Part shown: positions 7,030-12,588 of the stretch, piece after piece
Layout: each line of letters opens with the position of its first letter
How positions within the stretch are numbered: the first letter of the stretch is position 1
Assembly (NCBI GenBank): GCA_903958995.1
Contig: CAJBVG010000144.1
Span: forward strand, 1-12,588
Source of the DNA: an uncultured bacterium
GTDB lineage: Bacteria; Bacteroidota; Bacteroidia; Sphingobacteriales; Sphingobacteriaceae
Direction: 5' to 3'
Length of the DNA: 12,588 nucleotides
Notes under the pieces: generated by a model
Seen by the model: the letters and a program-made list of their open reading frames with translations, nothing else
Told to the model about the DNA's origin: nothing
Databases searched by the model: none
Translations under genes and position numbers: made by a program

Positions 7030-8031
7030 ATGGGCAACACCAAAACTCTCGCAGCAATTACTGCCGTAAACGGATACGTTCCAGATTACATTCTCACTAA
7101 CGCTGAGTTAGAAAAATTGGTTGACACTACGGATGAGTGGATACAATCTCGTACAGGAATTCAAGAAAGAAGAATTTTAAAAGGCGAAGGTAAAGGCACA
7201 TCAGACATGGGTGCAGAAGCCGTGAAAGGCTTACTAGCCAAGCGTGGCATCGATGCATCTGAAATTGATTTATTGATTTGCGCAACTACTACACCCGACT
7301 TACAATTTCCAGCAACAGCTAATATTATTACCGATAAAGTGGGTGCAAAAAATGCATTCGGCTTCGACATTAATGCTGCTTGCTCTGGTTTTATATATGC
7401 ATTAACTACCGCTTCGAAATACATTGAAAGTGGAACCTATAAAAAAATAGTAGTAGTGGGTGGCGATAAAATGTCATCTATAGTAAACTACGAAGACCGC
7501 ACCACTTGTATTATTTTTGGTGATGGTGCTGGAGCAGTATTGTTAGAACCTAGCACAGACGATAATGGTATACAAGATGCAATTTTGAAAAGTGATGGTT
7601 CTGGTAGAATTCATTTACATCAAAAAGCTGGTGGCTCTGCAAAACCTGCTAGTCACGAAACCATTGATGCGAAAGAGCATTTCGTGTATCAAGAAGGGCA
7701 ATCGGTATTTAAATTTGCCGTAACCAATATGGCCGATGTTTCGGCAGAAATTATGGCACGCAACAACTTAACAGCAGAAACGGTTGCTTGGTTGGTCCCT
7801 CATCAAGCCAATAAACGTATAATTGATGCCACTGCAAGCCGCATGGGAGTGGGTCCAGAGAAAGTAATGTTAAATATTCATCGCTATGGGAATACAACTA
7901 ATGGAACAATTCCATTATGTTTGTGGGAATGGGAAAAACAACTACACAAAGGCGATAATATTATATTAGCAGCATTTGGTGGTGGATTTACGTGGGGGTC
8001 GGTGTATATTAAGTGGGCGTACGATAGTTAA
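7030..8031 (+). CDS. fabH: Beta-ketoacyl-ACP synthase III FabH
   Basis: Starts each fatty acid by condensing an acyl-CoA primer with malonyl-ACP; in Bacteroidota the primers often include branched acyl-CoA. The 333-residue thiolase-fold protein has the full catalytic triad: C118 in NAACSGF, H258 in VPHQANKRI and N288 in YGNTTNGTIPL. DTTDEWIQSRTGI (32-44) and FGDGAGAVLLEP (163-174) are also typical. The usual GNTSAAS motif reads GNTTNGT here, a variation in the loop after the catalytic Asn. FabD, FabG and ACP genes do not follow as they do in E. coli; accB is next, after 71 bases that contain short repeats. The start gives MGNTKTLAAITAVNGYVP, a normal N-terminus. Confidence 0.96.
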   Translation: MGNTKTLAAITAVNGYVPDYILTNAELEKLVDTTDEWIQSRTGIQERRILKGEGKGTSDMGAEAVKGLLAKRGIDASEIDLLICATTTPDLQFPATANIITDKVGAKNAFGFDINAACSGFIYALTTASKYIESGTYKKIVVVGGDKMSSIVNYEDRTTCIIFGDGAGAVLLEPSTDDNGIQDAILKSDGSGRIHLHQKAGGSAKPASHETIDAKEHFVYQEGQSVFKFAVTNMADVSAEIMARNNLTAETVAWLVPHQANKRIIDATASRMGVGPEKVMLNIHRYGNTTNGTIPLCLWEWEKQLHKGDNIILAAFGGGFTWGSVYIKWAYDS

Positions 8032-8064
8032 TATGTTAATGGGATAATATGTTAATATGTTAAT
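8031..8064 (+). repeat. Three copies of ATATGTTAAT between fabH and accB
   Basis: Perfect copies lie at 8031-8040, 8047-8056 and 8055-8064; the starts are 16 and 8 bases apart, and the last two share 2 bases. The first copy begins at the last base of the fabH stop codon. The 16/8 spacing suggests an 8-base unit (TATGTTAA) of which one copy has decayed (GGGATAAT). It may be a simple-sequence expansion or an array of sites for a DNA-binding protein. I cannot tell which from one locus. Confidence 0.7.
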
Positions 8065-8082
8065 GACAAAAAATGATTAACT

Positions 8083-8090
8083 TAAATTTG
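8083..8090 (+). promoter_or_regulatory. Candidate -7 element (TAAATTTG) before accB
   Basis: TAAATTTG matches TAnnTTTG exactly and lies 12 bases before the accB start codon, inside the 10-base string TTAAATTTGA that recurs before tatC. No TTTG is found 19-21 bases upstream, where the repeat array lies instead. If it is used, the leader would be only about 8 bases long. The AT-rich background makes a chance match quite possible. Confidence 0.4.
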
Positions 8091-8102
8091 AAAATAAAAT
8101 AA

Positions 8103-8576
8103 ATGGATATGGATATTAAAGAAATACAAGAACTGATAAAGTTCGTCGCGAAATCTGGGGTTAGCGAGGTATCGATTGATCGCAAAGATTTTAAAATTAC
8201 GATTAAGGCAGCAGGTAATGCACCGATGATGGTAACTACAACTGTTCCGGCAGCGGCAGCAGTTCAACAATTAGCAGCAGCGCCTGTAGCGGCTGCTGCA
8301 GCAGCAGCAGCTCCTGCAGCAGCAGAAGAATCAAACTTAATTACTATTAAATCACCAATGATTGGAACGTTCTATCGTTCTTCATCACCTGATAAGGCTT
8401 CATTTGTAAATGTTGGCGATGAAATCGGTACAGGTAAGGTGGTTTGTATCATTGAAGCGATGAAGTTATTTAACGAAATCGAATCAGAAATATCAGGTAA
8501 AATTGTTAAAATTTTAGTTGACAATGCTAGTCCTGTAGAATACGATCAACCATTATTCTTAGTAGAACCTAAGTAA
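8103..8576 (+). CDS. accB: Biotin carboxyl carrier protein of acetyl-CoA carboxylase
   Basis: Carries biotin between the carboxylase (AccC) and carboxyltransferase subunits in malonyl-CoA synthesis. The 157 residues divide into an N-terminal region (1-37) with IKEIQELIKFVAKS and EVSIDRKDFKITIK, an Ala/Pro linker at about 46-75 and the biotinyl domain at about 78-157. The biotin site is K121 in IIEAMKLFNEIE, about 36 residues from the C-terminus as in other members. SPMIGTFYRSSSPD (84-97) forms the thumb-type loop. The linker DNA is a run of GCA/GCT/GCG codons (8249-8325) and could vary in length by slippage. ATG 8109 is a second possible start, but 8103 is the first and fits equally. accC follows after 35 bases. 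Confidence 0.97.
   Translation: MDMDIKEIQELIKFVAKSGVSEVSIDRKDFKITIKAAGNAPMMVTTTVPAAAAVQQLAAAPVAAAAAAAAPAAAEESNLITIKSPMIGTFYRSSSPDKASFVNVGDEIGTGKVVCIIEAMKLFNEIESEISGKIVKILVDNASPVEYDQPLFLVEPK
8249..8325 (+). repeat. Ala-codon (CAG/GCA) repeat encoding the AccB linker
   Basis: Imperfect GCA/GCG/GCT codon run inside accB, giving the Ala/Pro linker. It includes the perfect 14-base palindrome GCTGCTGCAGCAGC (8292-8305) and a following CAG run. The repeat is coding and in frame. It is a likely site of length change between strains, but Ala-rich linkers are normal for this protein. Confidence 0.75.
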
Positions 8577-8611
8577 TTTTCGTATTATTTTTTAAACCTT
8601 CAACTGATATC

Positions 8612-9952
8612 ATGTTTAAAAAAATATTAATTGCCAATAGAGGCGAAATTGCACTTCGAATTATTAGAACGTGCAAAGAGATGGGCATTAAAACGGTTGC
8701 TGTATATTCTACTGCAGACCGCGATAGCTTACATGTACGTTTTGCTGACGAAGCAGTATGTATCGGCCCGGCACCAAGTAAAGATTCATACTTAAGCATC
8801 CCGAATTTAATTTCGGCTGCCGAAATAACAAATGCTGATGCTATCCATCCTGGTTATGGATTTCTTTCAGAGAATGCTAAGTTCTCTCAAATTTGTAGAG
8901 AATATGGCATCAAATTTATCGGCGCTACACCTGAGCAAATTAATGGCATGGGTGATAAAGCATCTGCTAAAGATACCATGAAAGCAGCTGGTGTACCTAC
9001 GATCCCTGGATCTGCTGGTTTATTAACTGACGTGAAACAAGGAATTGTAGTAGCAAACGAAATTGGTTACCCTATTATCCTGAAAGCAACTGCTGGTGGT
9101 GGTGGTAGAGGTATGCGTATCGTTTGGAAAGATGAAGAATTTGAAGGCGCATGGGATTCTGCTCGTCAAGAAGCAGGAGCTGCATTCGGTAACGATGGTA
9201 TTTATTTAGAAAAATTTATTGAAGACCCTCGTCATATTGAAATCCAAGTCGTGGGCGATCAATTTGGAAAAGTTTGTCACTTGTCTGAACGCGATTGCTC
9301 TATTCAACGTCGCCATCAAAAATTAGTCGAAGAATCTCCATCTCCTTTCATGACTCCAGAGTTACGTAAGAAAATGGGTGATGCAGCTATTATTGGTGCA
9401 CAAGCCGTGAACTATGAAGGAGCTGGTACTATTGAATTCTTAGTAGATAAACACCGTAACTTCTATTTCATGGAGATGAATACTCGTATTCAGGTTGAGC
9501 ATCCAGTTACAGAAGAAGTAATCAATTACGATTTAATTAAAGAACAAATAAAAGTAGCAGCAGGAATTCCAATCTCAGGCAAAAACTACGAACCAACTAT
9601 GTTTGCCATAGAGTGCCGTATTAATGCTGAAGATCCTTGGAATAACTTCCGCCCTTGTCCAGGTAAAATTACTCACTTCCACTCCCCAGGTGGGCATGGA
9701 GTGCGTGTAGATACACACGTTTATGCTGGTTATATGATTCCGTCAAACTACGACTCGATGATTGCAAAGCTTATTTGTGTGGCACAATCACGCGACGAAG
9801 CTATTTGTACCATGGAGCGTGCATTAAGTGAATTTGTGATTGAAGGTGTGAAAACCACTATCCCATTCCACTTGAAGCTGATGAAAGACCCTAATTTTAG
9901 AGCAGGGAATTTCACTACAAAATTCTTAGAAACATTCGACTTTACAGAATAA
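8612..9952 (+). CDS. accC: Biotin carboxylase subunit of acetyl-CoA carboxylase
   Basis: ATP-grasp enzyme that carboxylates the biotin on AccB with bicarbonate and ATP. At 446 residues it is a free-standing AccC (E. coli 449), not a fused carboxylase. The N-terminal domain begins KKILIANRGEIALRIIRTC. ATP binding uses K116, K158 and the loop AGGGGRGM (161-168). H208 (PRHIEIQ), E275 (TIEFLV), E288 and R292 (FMEMNTRIQVEHPVTE) match the known metal and catalytic residues, and ECRINAEDP (334-342) follows. Nothing is missing. It directly follows accB with a 35-base gap and no promoter or hairpin that I can see, so the two should be co-transcribed. A terminator begins 2 bases after the stop codon. 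The carboxyltransferase genes are not in the window. Confidence 0.98.
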   Translation: MFKKILIANRGEIALRIIRTCKEMGIKTVAVYSTADRDSLHVRFADEAVCIGPAPSKDSYLSIPNLISAAEITNADAIHPGYGFLSENAKFSQICREYGIKFIGATPEQINGMGDKASAKDTMKAAGVPTIPGSAGLLTDVKQGIVVANEIGYPIILKATAGGGGRGMRIVWKDEEFEGAWDSARQEAGAAFGNDGIYLEKFIEDPRHIEIQVVGDQFGKVCHLSERDCSIQRRHQKLVEESPSPFMTPELRKKMGDAAIIGAQAVNYEGAGTIEFLVDKHRNFYFMEMNTRIQVEHPVTEEVINYDLIKEQIKVAAGIPISGKNYEPTMFAIECRINAEDPWNNFRPCPGKITHFHSPGGHGVRVDTHVYAGYMIPSNYDSMIAKLICVAQSRDEAICTMERALSEFVIEGVKTTIPFHLKLMKDPNFRAGNFTTKFLETFDFTE

Positions 9953-9954
9953 TC

Positions 9955-9981
9955 AAAAGCGGGCTTCGGTCCGCTTTTTTT
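9955..9981 (+). terminator. Intrinsic terminator with UUCG tetraloop after accC
   Basis: AAAGCGGGC (9956-9964) pairs with GTCCGCTTT (9969-9977) through one G-U pair, closing the very stable loop C(UUCG)G (loop 9965-9968). A9955 can pair with T9978. The right arm runs into seven T (9975-9981). It lies just after the accC stop codon and clearly ends the DUF177-to-accC transcription unit. Confidence 0.92.
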
Positions 9982-9984
9982 GTT

Positions 9985-9992
9985 TAAATTTG
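9985..9992 (+). promoter_or_regulatory. Candidate -7 element (TAAATTTG) before tatC
   Basis: TAAATTTG is an exact TAnnTTTG match, 3 bases after the terminator T tract and 10 bases before the tatC ATG. A promoter is expected here because the terminator separates tatC from accC. The region 19-21 bases upstream is the terminator hairpin and offers no TTTG, so the -33 element is missing or replaced. The same 10-base string TTAAATTTGA occurs before accB. Confidence 0.45.
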
Positions 9993-10002
9993 ACATCACA
10001 TT

Positions 10003-10866
10003 ATGGCAAGTTTTTTAGAAAAATTCAAAAGTGCAGCTGATCCCAATTCGGAGATGTCATTTGTTGATCACCTAGAGTCGCTTCGCTGGCACCTCGTTCG
10101 ATCTTCTGTAGTTATATTCACACTCGCATTAGTCGCTTTTTTTTATAAGGATATTCTTTTTGATACCATCATCTTCGGACCAAAACGCACCGACTTTTGG
10201 ACGTACAGAATGCTATGCCAGCTTCAACAGCATTATAACTTAGATGCAGGCTTGTGTATTGATAAAATTAATTTCAGCATCATGAATAATACCATGGCTG
10301 GTCAATTTAATTTACACCTTACCGCTTCCTTTTATGTGGGATTTGTAGTAGGCTTCCCTTATTTATTAGTAGAACTTTGGCAATTCATTAAACCAGGATT
10401 ACATAAGAAAGAAAGAAATAATGCTAGAGGATTAATTTTTTACGGATCCTTCTTGTTCTTATTAGGCATTGCATTTGGGTACTTCATCATCACTCCTATG
10501 TCAATAAACTTTTTAGGTAGTTATGTGATTAGTGATGAAATTGTCAATCAAATTACGCTTGACTCATACCTATCAACTGTAGCCATGTTAACGCTTGCAA
10601 CTGGATTGGTTTTTGAATTACCCATCATCATTTATTTCTTATCGAAAATTGGAATGATGACCCCACAATTCATGAGAAGCAACAGAAGAATTTCATTCTT
10701 CTTAATCATATTAATTGCTGCCTTCATTACTCCTACCCCAGATGCACCAACGCTAATGCTCGTTGCAGCACCGTTATACTTCCTATTCGAAATTAGTATT
10801 TTCGTTTCGGCTAGAGTACAAAAGAAAAAAGTAATTGAAGATGCAGAGTTTTATTCGAATAATTAA
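10003..10866 (+). CDS. tatC: Sec-independent protein translocase TatC
   Basis: Core inner membrane subunit of the twin-arginine translocase, which recognises the RR signal peptide of folded proteins. The 287 residues show six hydrophobic segments at about 31-49, 106-126, 144-164, 190-211, 227-244 and 249-270. Conserved sites are DHLESLRWHL (22-31) in the cytoplasmic N-terminus and E124 in LLVELWQFIKPGL (121-133); both are used for signal peptide binding. ITPTPDAPT (242-250) lies before the last segment. The first periplasmic loop is long (about 50-105), as is common in Bacteroidota. No tatA/tatB gene lies in the window. It starts a new transcription unit after the accC terminator, and rpiB follows after 13 bases. 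Confidence 0.97.
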   Translation: MASFLEKFKSAADPNSEMSFVDHLESLRWHLVRSSVVIFTLALVAFFYKDILFDTIIFGPKRTDFWTYRMLCQLQQHYNLDAGLCIDKINFSIMNNTMAGQFNLHLTASFYVGFVVGFPYLLVELWQFIKPGLHKKERNNARGLIFYGSFLFLLGIAFGYFIITPMSINFLGSYVISDEIVNQITLDSYLSTVAMLTLATGLVFELPIIIYFLSKIGMMTPQFMRSNRRISFFLIILIAAFITPTPDAPTLMLVAAPLYFLFEISIFVSARVQKKKVIEDAEFYSNN

Positions 10867-10879
10867 AAAATAATAGATA

Positions 10880-11308
10880 ATGAAAATTGCAATTGGTGGC
10901 GATCACGCCGGATTTGAATACAAGCAAATGCTTATCTCGATGTTGGAATCAGATGGACATGAAGTAAAAGATTTCGGACCATTTAATGCCGACTCGGTTG
11001 ATTACCCTGATTTTGTTCACCCACTAGCTTCTGCAGTTCAAGCGAAGGAGTTCGAATTAGGTATATTGATTTGCGGCAGTGCTAATGGAGTAGCCATTAC
11101 TGCTAATAAACACGAGAACATTCGTGCAGCAATTTGTTGGGATGTGCCTTTAGCGGCATTAGCTCGTCAGCATAACGATGCAAACGTAGTTTGTATTCCA
11201 GCGCGATTTACAACTCCAGAACAAGCACAAGAAATTACGACAACATTTATCAATACTACTTTCGAAGGTGGCCGACATGCTACTCGTGTAAATAAAATTA
11301 ATTGCTAG
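10880..11308 (+). CDS. rpiB: Ribose-5-phosphate isomerase B
   Basis: Interconverts ribose 5-phosphate and ribulose 5-phosphate in the non-oxidative pentose phosphate pathway. The 142 residues match the RpiB/LacAB fold: GGDHAGFEYK (6-15), DYPDF (41-45), catalytic C65 in ICGSANGVAITANKH, base H98 in ARQHNDANV and the C-terminal GRHATRVNKI (131-140). The active-site loop reads CGSANG where E. coli has CGTGIG; a Ser/Asn version is common in Bacteroidota, but the Ala is less usual. The gene lies 13 bases after tatC and 2 bases before the peptidase gene, so it is part of that transcription unit. LacA/LacB activity is unlikely with no second subunit nearby. Confidence 0.96.
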   Translation: MKIAIGGDHAGFEYKQMLISMLESDGHEVKDFGPFNADSVDYPDFVHPLASAVQAKEFELGILICGSANGVAITANKHENIRAAICWDVPLAALARQHNDANVVCIPARFTTPEQAQEITTTFINTTFEGGRHATRVNKINC

Positions 11309-11310
11309 AT

Positions 11311-12588
11311 ATGAAAAGAATTGCCTTATTCCTCGCTTTTGCAGTTTCGATTGTATGCTCTTATGCACAATCGTTTGATGCAGCTATGCCATTTACTAAA
11401 AGCATAGACACTAAAGATTTGTATAAACATCTTAGCATTTTAGCTTCTGATGAATATGAAGGTAGAGAAACCGGTAAAGAAGGTCAACGCAAAGCTTCAG
11501 CATACATTCAAAATGAATTCCAAAAGATGGGACTTGTTCCTCCATCGGCAGCGGGATACAAACAAGACATTGCTCTTGGTCAAAAAGTATTAGCCACTCG
11601 TAAATTTATCATCAACCAAAAAGAAATGACAATTGGTGATGAATTTAGTGTAGCGAAAGATCGTCTAGCGATTGAAGCATTAAGCAATGAAATTGTATTT
11701 GTAGGATATGGAATAACAGAAGGCAATTACAATTCATTTAAAAACATAGACGTTGCCAACAAAGTAGTGGTTGTTCTATCTGGAGAGCCAAAGGTTGATG
11801 GTAAATTTTTATTAAGTGCGGATGGTTCAAAAACAAAATGGTCTGACCGAAAAACAAAAATTGAAGCGATTCGTAAACTTAATCCAGGTCTAATCATATA
11901 CATTGATAATGATTACGACAAATACAAAACCTTTTACAAACATCAGTTAGAGAGTAACGCTTTAACTTTAAGTTACAAATCTAAAATAGCTACGGATGTA
12001 CCTGTAATTACTGCAGGGAAAAACGTTGCCAATGAATTATTTGCTCCTAATAGAAAATCGTATGATAAAATTATTGAATCATACAGCAAAAACAAAAAAG
12101 CAAAAAAATACATCTTACTAAAAAGTACGATACAAGTACAAATAACTTTTATAGAACAAGCAGTAAGTTCAGACAATGTGTTAGCGATGATCCCAGGCTC
12201 TACTATTACTGATGAGTATTTATTTGTTACCGCACATTACGATCATATTGGAGTTACCGATGGTAAAGTATTTAATGGTGCAGATGATGATGGTTCGGGA
12301 ACAGTTTCTTTATTAGAAATTGCGCAAGCATTTATGGATGCGAAAAAAGCGGGATTAGGACCAAAAAGAAATATCATATTTATGGCTGTCTCTGGTGAAG
12401 AAAAAGGATTGCTAGGTTCTCAATATTATACCGATCATCCTATTGTTCCATTAGATAAAACTATTGCCGATTTAAACATCGACATGGTTGGACGTATAGA
12501 TGAAGCGCATCAAAAAGATACCAATTATGTATATATTATTGGCGCGGATAAGTTAAGTTCAGAGTTGAATGAAATCAACGTTCGTGCA
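11311..12588 (+). CDS. Exported M28-family metallopeptidase with PA-like insert (C-terminal end outside window)
   Basis: Zinc aminopeptidase-type enzyme acting outside the inner membrane; its natural substrate is unknown. The frame is open for 426 codons to the window edge. Residues 1-19 form a Sec signal peptide (MKRIALFLAFAV, cut after SYA before Q20) with no twin-arginine motif. C16 lacks a lipobox. Residues about 36-80 match the M28 N-terminal region (HLSILASDEYEGRETGKEG). About 120-280 is an insert resembling a protease-associated domain (IVFVGYGI, ANKVVVVLSGEP). The metal site follows: H309 in TAHYDHIGV, D326 in GADDDGSGT, catalytic E363 and ligand E364 in SGEEKGLLGS, and D391 in LNIDMVGR. 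The last histidine ligand would lie beyond the edge. It starts 2 bases after rpiB, so translation is probably coupled. It is not a short glutaminyl cyclase, given the insert. Confidence 0.93.
   Translation, partial: MKRIALFLAFAVSIVCSYAQSFDAAMPFTKSIDTKDLYKHLSILASDEYEGRETGKEGQRKASAYIQNEFQKMGLVPPSAAGYKQDIALGQKVLATRKFIINQKEMTIGDEFSVAKDRLAIEALSNEIVFVGYGITEGNYNSFKNIDVANKVVVVLSGEPKVDGKFLLSADGSKTKWSDRKTKIEAIRKLNPGLIIYIDNDYDKYKTFYKHQLESNALTLSYKSKIATDVPVITAGKNVANELFAPNRKSYDKIIESYSKNKKAKKYILLKSTIQVQITFIEQAVSSDNVLAMIPGSTITDEYLFVTAHYDHIGVTDGKVFNGADDDGSGTVSLLEIAQAFMDAKKAGLGPKRNIIFMAVSGEEKGLLGSQYYTDHPIVPLDKTIADLNIDMVGRIDEAHQKDTNYVYIIGADKLSSELNEINVRA

Noticed and set aside
7161..7424. Minus-strand open frame inside fabH
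   Set aside because: It covers the FabH catalytic Cys region on the other strand; no motif.
8063..8080. Five-codon mini-ORF (ATG to TAA) before accB, possibly a leader peptide
   Set aside because: ATG arises from the repeat array and the peptide (MTKND) has no regulatory codon run or hairpin; chance is the simplest reading.
8292..8305. Perfect 14-base palindrome as a terminator or operator
   Set aside because: It lies inside the AccB Ala-linker codons and has no T tract; explained by the GCT/GCA codon run.
8082..8799. Minus-strand open frames at 8082-8270 and 8569-8799
   Set aside because: Both are antisense to accB and accC. The Cys-rich look of the first comes from reading the AccB region backwards, not from a zinc protein.
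9748..9999. Minus-strand open frame across the end of accC and the terminator
   Set aside because: It is antisense to conserved AccC sequence, and the start region lies in the terminator hairpin.
11159..12176. Minus-strand open frames at 11159-11368 and 11973-12176
   Set aside because: They are antisense to rpiB and to the M28 peptidase, whose plus-strand frame runs unbroken from 11311 to the window end.
11311..12588. M28 protein as the glutaminyl cyclase behind the Q-rule
   Set aside because: Bacterial glutaminyl cyclases of this fold are shorter and lack the roughly 160-residue PA-like insert; the GEEKGLLGS and GADDDGSG motifs fit an ordinary aminopeptidase.
1..12588. CRISPR arrays, insertion sequences, tRNA or rRNA genes, phage or defence genes
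   Set aside because: No regularly spaced repeats with spacers, no transposase or terminal inverted repeats and no cloverleaf or rRNA motifs were seen by eye on either strand.

Overview
The window is low-GC bacterial chromosome from a member of the Bacteroidota. Three things point there: the gene content; two exported proteins whose predicted signal peptides end in Ala followed by Gln; and promoter candidates of the Bacteroidota type (TTG/TTTG about 20 bases before TAnnTTTG) in place of sigma70 boxes. The exact genus cannot be named from sequence alone. Almost everything is housekeeping. I found no CRISPR array, transposon, phage gene, rRNA or tRNA, and no intergenic stretch longer than about 145 bases.

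Layout. Positions 1-4061 are read on the minus strand: rsmA (16S rRNA dimethyltransferase) overlaps by 4 bases a D-2-hydroxyacid dehydrogenase (SerA/PdxB family). Then, behind its own promoter candidate, comes a large TonB-dependent receptor of the Oar-like type, cut off by the window start. Positions 4125 onward are read on the plus strand: pdxA, then from a strong promoter candidate at 5205-5236 the series DUF177 (yceD-like), rpmF, plsX, fabH, accB, accC. A clear intrinsic terminator with a UUCG loop (9955-9981) closes that series. A second series follows: tatC, rpiB and an exported M28 metallopeptidase that runs off the right end.

How the genes work together. The central block links ribosome production (DUF177, L32) to membrane lipid synthesis: PlsX makes acyl-phosphate, FabH makes the first condensation, and AccB/AccC supply carboxybiotin for malonyl-CoA. 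The carboxyltransferase subunits are not here. pdxA (vitamin B6) faces away from rsmA and the dehydrogenase. Because PdxB and SerA belong to the same enzyme family, the dehydrogenase could serve serine or pyridoxal phosphate synthesis. The last block joins the core Tat translocase subunit, a pentose phosphate isomerase and a Sec-exported peptidase.

The less routine signals are in the intergenic DNA: a GC-rich hairpin with a T tract between plsX and fabH, a short ATATGTTAAT repeat array before accB, and an identical 10-base element (TTAAATTTGA) just before both accB and tatC. I see no convincing new biological system.
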